8,816 nucleotides of DNA from Bacteroidaceae bacterium (lineage in GTDB: Bacteria; Bacteroidota; Bacteroidia; Bacteroidales; Bacteroidaceae), in assembly GCA_024695315.1 (NCBI GenBank), contig JAILIJ010000244.1, forward strand, positions 1 through 8,816, read 5' to 3'. Below the pieces are notes generated by a model. It had not been told where the DNA came from and searched no databases. It saw nothing but the letters and a program-made list of their open reading frames with translations. A program made the translations under genes and the position numbers. This document shows, in pieces, positions 1-6,344 of this stretch (position 1 is its first letter; every line of letters begins with the position of its first letter).

Positions 1-620
1 AGAGGATTTATGCTATAGCTGATGAAAGCCATCTTAGCACATTGCTCCATTACCTTTGCGTTATAAACAGCATTATCAGGAGAAGTACCCCATGAGAATG
101 GGCCATGATTCTTTACAAGAACAGCAGGAGTGTGATCAGGATTTATCTTACGGATGTTGAGAATCTCGTCTACGATTACGTTTCCTGTCTCAAGTTCGTA
201 ATTACCCTCAACTTCAGCCTTTGTCATATCACGTGTACATGGGATATCCTTATAGAAATAATCAGCATGTGTAGTACCGATGTTAGGAATATCCTGACCA
301 GCCTGAGCAAAAGCTGTTGCGTATGTAGAGTGAGTGTGAACAACTCCCTGAATATTTGGGAATGCCTTATAAAGTACAAGATGTGTAGGAGTGTCAGAAG
401 AAGGGTTAAGATCACCTTCAACAACCTTACCAGTATTAAGGTCAACGACTACCATGTCTGAAGCCTTCATAGTGTCATAATCAACACCTGATGGCTTGAT
501 TACAACAAGGCCCTTTTCACGGTCGATACCAGAAACATTACCCCAAGTGAAGATAACGAGTCCTTGCTTAACCAAATCAAGGTTTGCCTTAAAAACTTTT
601 TCCTTTAATTCTTCTAGCAT
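1..620 (-). CDS. araD: L-ribulose-5-phosphate 4-epimerase, 3' end beyond window
   Basis: This class II aldolase-like enzyme interconverts L-ribulose 5-phosphate and D-xylulose 5-phosphate in the cytoplasm, the last step of L-arabinose entry into the pentose phosphate pathway. I translated it by hand from the ATG at 618-620: 206 codons are open up to the window edge. The E. coli enzyme has about 231 residues, so roughly 20-25 codons are missing off the edge, not through damage. Conserved positions match E. coli numbering closely: the KPSG phosphate loop (42-45), Asp76, the zinc ligands His95 and His97 in VVHTHSTYA, the catalytic Asp120 in THADYF, and the third zinc ligand His172 in VKNHGPF. 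The catalytic Tyr near residue 229 would lie outside the window. It starts 20 bp after the araR stop, so the two are probably co-transcribed. The product call is very secure. Confidence 0.96.
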   Translation of the reverse strand, partial: MLEELKEKVFKANLDLVKQGLVIFTWGNVSGIDREKGLVVIKPSGVDYDTMKASDMVVVDLNTGKVVEGDLNPSSDTPTHLVLYKAFPNIQGVVHTHSTYATAFAQAGQDIPNIGTTHADYFYKDIPCTRDMTKAEVEGNYELETGNVIVDEILNIRKINPDHTPAVLVKNHGPFSWGTSPDNAVYNAKVMEQCAKMAFISYSINP

Positions 621-640
621 AATTCTATGTATTTAATTGT

Positions 641-1279
641 TTACTTAAATTCATATAGTGTAGCACCTCTACGTGACATTACTTTGTCAATCATGTCGGT
701 AGCTTGAATATAGTCTTTATCTGAAATAGATCGACGGAAATTTCTTTTGTCGATCAGTTGCCCCTGAATACTTTCGTGTAGGGTCTGAAGCTGCGTAAGT
801 GTAAAATAGCGTGGCAAAAGTTTACCAGCAACTGGTGTATTCTTAATATCCTCACCAAGTTCCTTACGTGCTTTTTCAACCATTTCATTGTGGTCAAAAC
901 AAAGCTTTGGTAGTTCATTCACATCAACCCATGTGGCGTTGTGTTCTTTTGTAAGTTCCTCTTTGTAATTTTCAAAATTGATGAGGACGTAATACACTAC
1001 CGATATTACTCGTTCTCCTGGATCTCGTTCTACTTCACCGAATGCGGCAAGTTGTCGTATATAGACGTTGTCAAGTCCAGTAAATTCTTTTAAGATGCGG
1101 AAAACCGCATTTTCGAGGTTTTCATCTCTTTGGACGAATCCTCCAATTAGTGATTGCTCACCAAGTCCAGGTTCATACGGTCTTTTATGAATCAAAACCT
1201 TTAACTTTCCATCCTTAAATCCGAAGATAACACAGTCTACGGATACGAAGAATCGTGGATATGATGAATAATTAGTCAT
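641..1279 (-). CDS. araR: AraR-type Nudix-domain transcriptional regulator of L-arabinose use
   Basis: This 212-residue protein has an N-terminal Nudix-like domain (about residues 8-145) and a C-terminal winged-helix part (about 150-190, LLPRYFTLTQLQTLHE then DKRNFRRSI). That layout is the NrtR/AraR family. In Bacteroides thetaiotaomicron AraR (BT0354), the Nudix domain senses L-arabinose and the protein represses arabinose genes. The Nudix box at 47-69 is degenerate: G47, E53, R61, E65 and G68 fit G-x5-E-x7-RE-U-x-EE-x-G-U, but the Glu after Arg61 is Ile62 and the Glu after E65 is Phe66. These changes remove metal-binding acids, so it probably binds sugar without hydrolysing a nucleotide. 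The downstream neighbour araD (20-bp gap) supports the arabinose role. A promoter and an inverted repeat lie just upstream, suggesting autoregulation. The alternative, a generic Nudix hydrolase, is unlikely given the C-terminal domain and the context. Confidence 0.9.
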   Translation of the reverse strand: MTNYSSYPRFFVSVDCVIFGFKDGKLKVLIHKRPYEPGLGEQSLIGGFVQRDENLENAVFRILKEFTGLDNVYIRQLAAFGEVERDPGERVISVVYYVLINFENYKEELTKEHNATWVDVNELPKLCFDHNEMVEKARKELGEDIKNTPVAGKLLPRYFTLTQLQTLHESIQGQLIDKRNFRRSISDKDYIQATDMIDKVMSRRGATLYEFK

Positions 1280-1299
1280 TATCTTTGTAGTAGAGAGTA

Positions 1300-1333
1300 T
1301 AAATATAGTCGTGTAAGTTGTATTCCGACAAAA
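1300..1333 (-). promoter_or_regulatory. Candidate promoter of araR-araD
   Basis: Read on the minus strand, TTTG (1332-1329) is followed after 21 bp by TATATTTA (1307-1300). This resembles the Bacteroidota sigma pattern TTTG, 19-21 bp, TAnnTTTG, with one mismatch in the second box. The second box ends 20 bp before the araR ATG, which would give a short leader. The hairpin at 1387-1414 separates it from the symporter gene, consistent with an independent start. It is a pattern match only. Confidence 0.5.
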
Positions 1334-1338
1334 TACAC
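1311..1338. promoter_or_regulatory. Imperfect inverted repeat, candidate AraR operator
   Basis: The half-sites GTGTAAGTTGT (1311-1321) and ACAAAATACAC (1328-1338) are inverted copies matching at 9 of 11 positions, separated by 6 bp (ATTCCG). The repeat covers the upstream box and most of the spacer of the candidate araR promoter, which is where a repressor would act. Its size suits a dimeric winged-helix protein. Assignment to AraR rests on position; I did not compare it with a known AraR motif. Confidence 0.45.
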
Positions 1339-1386
1339 TTCGAGGATTTTATCTTTTTTCCTCTATGTTGAAATTAAAGTCTTTAT

Positions 1387-1414
1387 GTTCCCACTCTCAA
1401 AAAGAGAGGGGAAC
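1387..1414 (-). terminator. Hairpin, probable terminator after the symporter gene
   Basis: GTTCCC-A-CTCTC (1387-1398) pairs with GAGAGGGGAAC (1404-1414) through 11 base pairs with one bulged A and a 5-base loop. On the minus strand it begins about 18 bases after the symporter stop codon. The bases after it are only moderately T-rich, so it is not a textbook intrinsic terminator. Its strength and position still make it the likely end of the galM-symporter transcript, or a processing/stability hairpin. Confidence 0.55.
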
Positions 1415-1432
1415 AAAAGACAATATTAGATA

Positions 1433-3157
1433 TTACCAGAAGTAAGCATAGAATGCTGCACAGAGACCAACGACAACGAGTGTGCCGACGATATCGAATG
1501 TGCCCCAGCTTTCCTTGATAGACTTCTTGAAGTCTGATGTGAATGTAATTGCATCAATCTGCTCCTTAGTTGGTGCTGGTGTGCAGAATGAAACAGCATA
1601 GATGAAGATGAAGAGGAAGACGAGCAACCAGCACTCGAATACGAGCCAGTTTGTCTGCCAGAACCATGCTGTATAATCCCAGAATGCACCATCCATTGTA
1701 GCTCTACCTGTGTCAGTAATTACGTTTGTCACAAGACGAAGCATACCGAGGAGGAATCCAACTATCATTGTATATTCACCAGCCTTAGGAGTAACTTTCT
1801 TACTGAGGATACCGCATGCGAATACTACTACCATTGCAGGAGCTAAGAGTGACTGAATACCCTGGAGGTAGTTATAGAGTGTATCCATACCCATCATGAT
1901 TGGCAACCATGCAAAACCGAGGATAACGACGATTACTGTTGCTACACGACCAACAAGTACGTAATGATCTTCTGTGAGTCCTGGCTTCATTGGCTTATAG
2001 AAGTCCTCTGTGAAGAGGGTAGCGCATGAGTTGAAGAAAGCAGCAAGTGATGCTACGAGAGCACAGATAAATCCGATTGTTACAATACCCTTAATACCTG
2101 CTGGCAAAACCTGCTGTACCATGATAGCGAATGCGGCATCTGTCTCTTCCATCTGGAAAGCACCTTTCTGTGCGAGAGCTGCAGCAATCATACCAGGAAT
2201 GAGGAACATGAAGCAAGGGAGAACCTTAAAGAAACCTGCTGCGATTGTACCACGACGTGCACGCTTCATTACTTCAGCATTGTCTTCGCCAGGAACCTGA
2301 CCGAGTACACGCTGTACGATGTGCTGGTCTGTACACCAGTACCAGAATCCGATAATTGAAGCACCAATGAATACTACGAAACCTGGATATTCCTGATACA
2401 TAGAATCACCTTCTTCCCAGTGGAACATGTGTGTTGTTCCGTAACCATTGTTAAGTTGGTTACAATAGTTCATCATCTCTGTCCATCCACCTGCGATACT
2501 TCCTTCACCAAGAGTTGCAAGTCCGAGGAAGAGCACGAGGAAAGAACCAATAATAAGGATTGGAGTCTGAATTGTAGAAAGTGTCATTACTCCCTTCATA
2601 CCACCGAATACTGTGAATACAGCTGTGATGAGGATAAGTCCAATAGCACCAACCCAGAAGTTGAGTCCCCAAAGATACTTAAAGAAGATACCACCAGTGA
2701 GGGCAGTTACACTAACCTTTGTGAGGATGTATGCTACGAGGGTGATGATTGAAAGCCAAGAACCTGTACGCTGTGTGTAACGGAACTTAAGGAAGTCAGG
2801 CATGGTAATAATCTTACCCATCTTATTGATCATTAGCTGATAGAATGGTACAAACAACCATCCGAGGATGAGGATCATCCATCCCTGCATCTCCCAGTGT
2901 GCCATACCGACACCAGACTTAGCACCTGTACCTGCAAGACCTACAAGGTGCTCTGAACCAATATTTGCGGCAAAGATTGCCATACCAATAACATACCAAG
3001 GCTCGCCCTTACCGAAGAGGTAAGCAGAAGAGTCTTCACCTTGCTGTGATTTCTTATCTTTTACAATAGAATGCCAAACTGCCCATACTACACCGATGAT
3101 ACCAACGGCGAGAACAGCCCAGTCGAGCCAGATAAATTCATGTGAATTCCAATTCAT
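1433..3157 (-). CDS. SGLT-like sodium/sugar symporter (SSS family)
   Basis: This 574-residue inner-membrane protein of the solute:sodium symporter family is related to vSGLT and human SGLT1. It has about 14 hydrophobic segments, starting near residues 12-30 and ending at 557-573. By recalled alignment the sugar-site residues of SGLT1 are kept: N65 and H70 in AANIGSEHLVGLAGTG, E89 in AHWEMQ, the WYWCTDQHIVQR segment (272-283), K311 in FFKVLPCF, and Q432 in YLQGIQS. H70 follows SGLT1 rather than vSGLT, which has Gln there. In the Na2-site helix, S370 is present but the preceding Ser is A369. It should import a monosaccharide with Na+. It starts 43 bp after galM, with no obvious promoter between, and lies next to araR. 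Similar symporters sit beside araR in Bacteroides, so L-arabinose is plausible, but glucose or galactose cannot be excluded. Confidence 0.9.
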   Translation of the reverse strand: MNWNSHEFIWLDWAVLAVGIIGVVWAVWHSIVKDKKSQQGEDSSAYLFGKGEPWYVIGMAIFAANIGSEHLVGLAGTGAKSGVGMAHWEMQGWMILILGWLFVPFYQLMINKMGKIITMPDFLKFRYTQRTGSWLSIITLVAYILTKVSVTALTGGIFFKYLWGLNFWVGAIGLILITAVFTVFGGMKGVMTLSTIQTPILIIGSFLVLFLGLATLGEGSIAGGWTEMMNYCNQLNNGYGTTHMFHWEEGDSMYQEYPGFVVFIGASIIGFWYWCTDQHIVQRVLGQVPGEDNAEVMKRARRGTIAAGFFKVLPCFMFLIPGMIAAALAQKGAFQMEETDAAFAIMVQQVLPAGIKGIVTIGFICALVASLAAFFNSCATLFTEDFYKPMKPGLTEDHYVLVGRVATVIVVILGFAWLPIMMGMDTLYNYLQGIQSLLAPAMVVVFACGILSKKVTPKAGEYTMIVGFLLGMLRLVTNVITDTGRATMDGAFWDYTAWFWQTNWLVFECWLLVFLFIFIYAVSFCTPAPTKEQIDAITFTSDFKKSIKESWGTFDIVGTLVVVGLCAAFYAYFW

Positions 3158-3200
3158 TGTTGTTGAATAGTTGAAAATTTAGTTAATATTTAGATTTGTA

Positions 3201-4430
3201 TTATTCTTCATCGATAGAGAAAGCATACTTAACATAAGAATGGTAAGGCTTCTCTGGAGTAACGATTGAGTTTGACTGTTCCCAACCTGGAAGTGTGTAC
3301 TTGTTTGGAGAGTCTGGATATTTCTGTGACTCAAGACAGATAGCACAATGCTTCTGGTACATGATACCTCCCTTACCTGGACGAGTACCATCCTGGAAAT
3401 TAGCTGTATAACACTGAACACCTGGTTCGTTTGTATACATATCAAGCTTAATGCCTGAACGTGGGTCGGTCATTGTTGCACATACCTGTGTTTCGTCGCA
3501 TTTTGTATTAAGACACCAGTTGTGATCATAACCTCCACCTGCTGCTTCAAGCTCAGGATTTTTATCTGCAAAGTTTGTTCCAATAGCCTTAGGAGTACGG
3601 AAATCAAATACAGTACCCTCAACAGACTTAACCTCACCTGTTGGCATGTATGTTGGATCTGCTGGAGTATAGTTATCTGCATTAACCTGAAGGATTGACT
3701 CATCAATTGTATTGTTGAGATCACCTGAAAGGTTAAAGTATGTGTGATTAGTCATGTTTATAATTGTTGGCTTATCAGTTGTAGCATCGTAATTGATAAC
3801 GATTGCATTGTCATCTGTAAGCTCAAACTTAACAGTAGCTTCCACATTTCCAGGGAATTTGTTGTCACCATCTGGAGATATACGCTTAATTGTCATTGAC
3901 TGCTCTGATGCATCAACAACATCATAAACCTGATATTGCCATCCTGTAAAACCTCCGTGAAGTGAATGGAATCCATTATTATTCTTATCGAGCTTAATAG
4001 TGTCTCCATCAAGCACGAACTGACCACCATTTATACGATTAGCATAGCGTCCTACTGAACATCCGAAATCTGTTTCAAAATTCCAAGGGAAATAGTTTTC
4101 TATCTTATCGAATCCGCAAGCAACATCAACGAGTTCGCCATCTCTGTTAGGAACCATAATACTTACAATTCGACCTCCGAAATTTGTAATACAAACTTCC
4201 ATACCGTTCTTGTTCTTAAGAGTGTAAAGTTTTACCTCTTTTGCGTTTGCTGTATCTGCAACAAACGTTCTTGACTCATAGTCGTAAGCTACGGCAATTG
4301 TTGTATCATAGTCTGCAGGATTGATGCCTGAGACTGTAAGTTCTGGAGCAGCCTGTTGGCCTCCTGAACATGCACAAAGAAATGCTACTGCTGCAGCATT
4401 ACCTAGCAACACCTTTGATAAATTTCTCAT
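3201..4430 (-). CDS. galM: Aldose 1-epimerase (mutarotase), predicted lipoprotein
   Basis: This enzyme interconverts the alpha and beta anomers of galactose, glucose and related aldoses. The 409-residue protein begins with a lipoprotein signal: charged start (R2, K6), hydrophobic stretch, and a lipobox L-C-A-C with the acylated cysteine at 21. The mature part carries the mutarotase set: R132 in GRYANRING, H158 in HSLHGG, the catalytic acid H229 in NMTNHTYFNL, D302 in YDHNW, and the catalytic base E367 in CLESQKYPD. The length exceeds the cytoplasmic family (about 340-350) because of the signal and a linker (about 22-65). No acidic run follows C21, so a periplasmic-facing rather than surface location is likelier. 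It sits 43 bp before the sodium/sugar symporter, suggesting that it supplies the right anomer to the transporter. The 566-bp region upstream presumably holds its promoter. Confidence 0.95.
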   Translation of the reverse strand: MRNLSKVLLGNAAAVAFLCACSGGQQAAPELTVSGINPADYDTTIAVAYDYESRTFVADTANAKEVKLYTLKNKNGMEVCITNFGGRIVSIMVPNRDGELVDVACGFDKIENYFPWNFETDFGCSVGRYANRINGGQFVLDGDTIKLDKNNNGFHSLHGGFTGWQYQVYDVVDASEQSMTIKRISPDGDNKFPGNVEATVKFELTDDNAIVINYDATTDKPTIINMTNHTYFNLSGDLNNTIDESILQVNADNYTPADPTYMPTGEVKSVEGTVFDFRTPKAIGTNFADKNPELEAAGGGYDHNWCLNTKCDETQVCATMTDPRSGIKLDMYTNEPGVQCYTANFQDGTRPGKGGIMYQKHCAICLESQKYPDSPNKYTLPGWEQSNSIVTPEKPYHSYVKYAFSIDEE

Positions 4431-4526
4431 AAATTTAGGTTAGATAAAAATATTAGTCATAATTTTGCTCCAAATTTCGCAATTTTAAAGAGCAAATAAT
4501 ATATAAAAAATATGTTATAAAACACA

Positions 4527-4545
4527 AAGTGTCGATTAGACACTT
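4527..4545. other. Short hairpin upstream of galM
   Basis: AAGTGTC (4527-4533) and GACACTT (4539-4545) form a perfect 7-bp stem with a 5-base loop (GATTA). It lies about 97 bp before the galM start. On the plus strand it is followed by ATTTTTATG and on the minus strand by TGTGTTTTAT. It could therefore be a weak terminator, a leader hairpin, or an operator for a dimeric regulator. The sequence alone does not decide. Confidence 0.4.
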
Positions 4546-4707
4546 ATTTTTATGCTTTTATAGGCTTTTTTTCTTCAAAAATATTCATAAAAATACTTGA
4601 TTTTTATTTTTTGCAAACTTGACAATACAATTATTTGATATTTTACATCTAGTACATGATTTTCAAATTTTAAGAAATGATGAATTTAACAGCTTAGGAC
4701 AACATAT

Positions 4708-4735
4708 CAATTTTGTATTGGAAAATATAAAATTG
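4708..4735. other. AT-rich imperfect palindrome
   Basis: CAATTTT (4708-4714) and AAAATTG (4729-4735) are perfect inverted copies. Pairing continues inward (GTATT with AATAT, one G-U) to give a stem of about 12 pairs around a 4-base loop. It lies about 280 bp upstream of galM and 45 bp from the tandem repeat. Base composition makes AT palindromes common by chance, so an operator role is tentative. Confidence 0.3.
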
Positions 4736-4779
4736 TAATGTAAAAGGCGTTAAAATGTATGAATATGCTACTTTGTGAA

Positions 4780-4823
4780 TCCTTCGAATCACCTTCGTAT
4801 TACCTTCGTATCACCTTCGTATT
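4780..4823. repeat. Four tandem copies of an 11-bp repeat
   Basis: The unit ACCTTCGTAT(T/C) occurs at 4791-4801, 4802-4812 and 4813-4823, preceded by a diverged copy TCCTTCGAATC at 4780-4790. The last base alternates C, T, C, T, giving a 22-bp super-period. Units of 11 bp place each copy on nearly the same face of the helix. The GC level is higher than in the flanking DNA. It lies about 350 bp upstream of galM and about 85 bp beyond the terminator of the preceding operon. Confidence 0.85.
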
Positions 4824-4909
4824 GTTTTTATCTCACCTCAAAAAGCAAATTGATAGTATATTGTAATATTTTCGAACATTTTGTAAAATTACAAATAGAG
4901 ATATATAAA

Positions 4910-4955
4910 AATGATTGAAGAATTTCAGTTTTTTGCTGATGATTCTTCAATCATT
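4910..4955 (-). terminator. Intrinsic terminator of the MFS-galK-MFS operon
   Basis: AATGATTGAAGAAT (4910-4923) and ATTCTTCAATCATT (4942-4955) are perfect 14-bp inverted copies. The 18-base loop holds a further 4-bp stem (TCAG with CTGA). On the minus strand the stem is followed by a T-run and an AT-rich stretch. It begins 41 bases after the stop of the second MFS gene, so it should end the upstream operon and separate it from galM. Confidence 0.8.
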
Positions 4956-4970
4956 ATTATCTTTTATCAA

Positions 4971-4984
4971 AGGAAAATTTTCCT
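4971..4984. other. 14-bp perfect palindrome after the second MFS gene
   Basis: AGGAAAATTTTCCT is a perfect palindrome lying between the MFS stop codon (at 4997) and the terminator hairpin. It has no loop, so it is better suited to protein binding than to RNA folding. It could equally be chance in AT-rich DNA. No role can be assigned. Confidence 0.3.
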
Positions 4985-4996
4985 ATAATAAGTGAA

Positions 4997-6253
4997 TTAG
5001 TCTATTTTTATATCTTTATTCACATTCTTACAGCCTGAAATTGAATACCATAGAATATAAGCAAGCATGGCAACAATAAGCCAATATGAATTAAGATAAC
5101 CTGTTATAGGGCGTACAACAAGATCCTGGAAGAATGGCATCATTCCACCTCCAAATACCATAACCATGAATAATCCTGAAGCTTTTGCTGTGTACTTGCC
5201 AAGTCCTTCTGTTGAAAGATTAAAAATTCCACCCCACATAACTGATGTACAAAGTCCACATAGGAAAATAAATACACAAGAAAGGGGAACTGTGGCATTT
5301 TCTATTTCAATAAACCCTAAGTTTATGTTCAAGGTTGTTGTTATATCTCCAGTAAAAATTGCAGCTATAACTAATAAAATTCCTACGGATGATACGGTAA
5401 TCATCTGAGTTCTAGTAGAAACCTTACCAGAAATGAAAGTAGAGGTAAGACGTCCTACAAGCATTAAGAACCAATAGATACCAGCAAGAGATCCTGCGAC
5501 TGTAGCAGCCCCCTCAAATCCACCTTCACGACTTATCCATTGATTCATCATACCTGGCGTTGCTATTTCAACTCCTACATAGAAGAAAATAGCGATAATT
5601 CCAAGTGTACAATGACGAAAAGCGAGTGGGGACTTCTCGTATGTTACATCTTTCAAATCGCCTTGTGGCTCTTCTATCTTAATAAAAGAAATCACTAGGA
5701 ATGCGGCTAGGAAAATTACTATACCAGTAATGATAAGTGGAGCTACACTTGGGAATGAATCCTTTGTTAGTGTGCCAACCAATGCACCAGCAAGGATAGG
5801 CGTGGCAGTTCCTGAAAGAGAGTTAAGCGTACCTCCAGCCTGCACGAGCTGGTTACCTGTGTTTCCACCTCCACCAAGAAGGTTGAGCATAGGATTTACA
5901 ACCGTATTAAGCATACATACACAGAATCCACAAATGAGTGCACCTAAAAGGTAAACGTAGATATTACTTACGATACCTGATAGGAGTTGTACTCCAAGAC
6001 CGATTGCGCCGACTATTAGGGCGATAAGAGCTGTTTTCTTATAACCATATTTGATAAGCATATTACCAGCTGGAATACCCATGATGAGGTAAGCCGTGAA
6101 GTTCATGAGGTTTCCTGCCATACCAGCCCATTCGTATGTCATACCCCAGATATTACCGAAGGGAGCAGCCATATTTGTTACGAAACTAATCATCGCAAAA
6201 ATGAAAAACATCGTAATGATTGCTACCCAATTTTTACTATTGTTATTTGCCAT
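4997..6253 (-). CDS. FHS-like MFS sugar transporter, divergent
   Basis: This inner-membrane protein has about 12 hydrophobic segments and belongs to the fucose/glucose-galactose (FHS) branch of the major facilitator family. The first-half motif after helix 4 (VNPMLNLLGG) and the second-half motif GLGKYTAKASG match the branch. I prefer the ATG at 6253 (MANNNSKNW, 418 residues), because relatives start this way. An upstream in-frame ATG at 6304 would add 17 unusual hydrophobic residues. Numbering from 6253: the FucP Glu135 position is N116, the FucP Asp46 position is not acidic (region NMAAPFGN), and the FucP Asn162 position is kept as N144. A Gly-rich loop (GGGGNTGN, 127-134) is distinctive. 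It lies 91 bp after galK and before a terminator, as the last gene of the operon. Substrate unknown; galactose, glucose, arabinose or fucose are possible. Confidence 0.82.
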   Translation of the reverse strand: MANNNSKNWVAIITMFFIFAMISFVTNMAAPFGNIWGMTYEWAGMAGNLMNFTAYLIMGIPAGNMLIKYGYKKTALIALIVGAIGLGVQLLSGIVSNIYVYLLGALICGFCVCMLNTVVNPMLNLLGGGGNTGNQLVQAGGTLNSLSGTATPILAGALVGTLTKDSFPSVAPLIITGIVIFLAAFLVISFIKIEEPQGDLKDVTYEKSPLAFRHCTLGIIAIFFYVGVEIATPGMMNQWISREGGFEGAATVAGSLAGIYWFLMLVGRLTSTFISGKVSTRTQMITVSSVGILLVIAAIFTGDITTTLNINLGFIEIENATVPLSCVFIFLCGLCTSVMWGGIFNLSTEGLGKYTAKASGLFMVMVFGGGMMPFFQDLVVRPITGYLNSYWLIVAMLAYILWYSISGCKNVNKDIKID

Positions 6254-6344
6254 TTTTATACTGAAAAAGGGAGCCCAGAATATAAAAATAAGCTGCGCCC
6301 CCATTGTTTTATGTAAATATTAATACATTTATTAGAAGATAAAT

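Larger units (their letters stand above)
4431..4996. other. Long AT-rich intergenic region between MFS gene and galM
   Basis: These 566 bp carry no convincing gene on either strand. From the MFS side they hold a 14-bp palindrome, a strong terminator hairpin, a short palindrome (TTTGTAA-AA-TTACAAA at 4880-4895), the four-copy 11-bp repeat, an AT-rich imperfect palindrome, and a 7-bp-stem hairpin close to galM. The galM promoter should be here. The best but weak match on the minus strand is TTTG (4474-4471), 18 bp, then TATTTTTA (4452-4445), ending 14 bp before the ATG; this would leave a very short leader. Confidence 0.6.

Noticed and set aside
105..461. Plus-strand open frame of 118 codons, and a minus-strand frame at 224-445
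   Set aside because: Both overlap araD out of frame, while araD itself shows complete conserved motifs. The translations resemble no protein family and are cysteine-rich or low-complexity shadows.
1..620. araD considered as a truncated pseudogene
   Set aside because: The frame is intact to the very edge of the window, and the missing length equals the expected C-terminus, so the cut is due to the window boundary.
1426..1692. Minus-strand open frame rich in Ser and His
   Set aside because: It is an alternative reading of the C-terminal part of the symporter gene. The Ser runs come from the codons of a hydrophobic helix.
2010..2752. Plus-strand open frames antisense to the symporter gene
   Set aside because: They have no recognisable domains and are explained by the composition of the opposite-strand membrane-protein gene.
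4780..4823. Tandem repeat considered as a CRISPR array
   Set aside because: The units are 11 bp and directly adjacent, with no unique spacers and no cas genes nearby.
4431..4996. Mobile-element remnant or attachment site in the long spacer
   Set aside because: There are no transposase fragments, no terminal inverted repeats with target duplications and no tRNA end. The visible inverted repeats fit terminators or operators.
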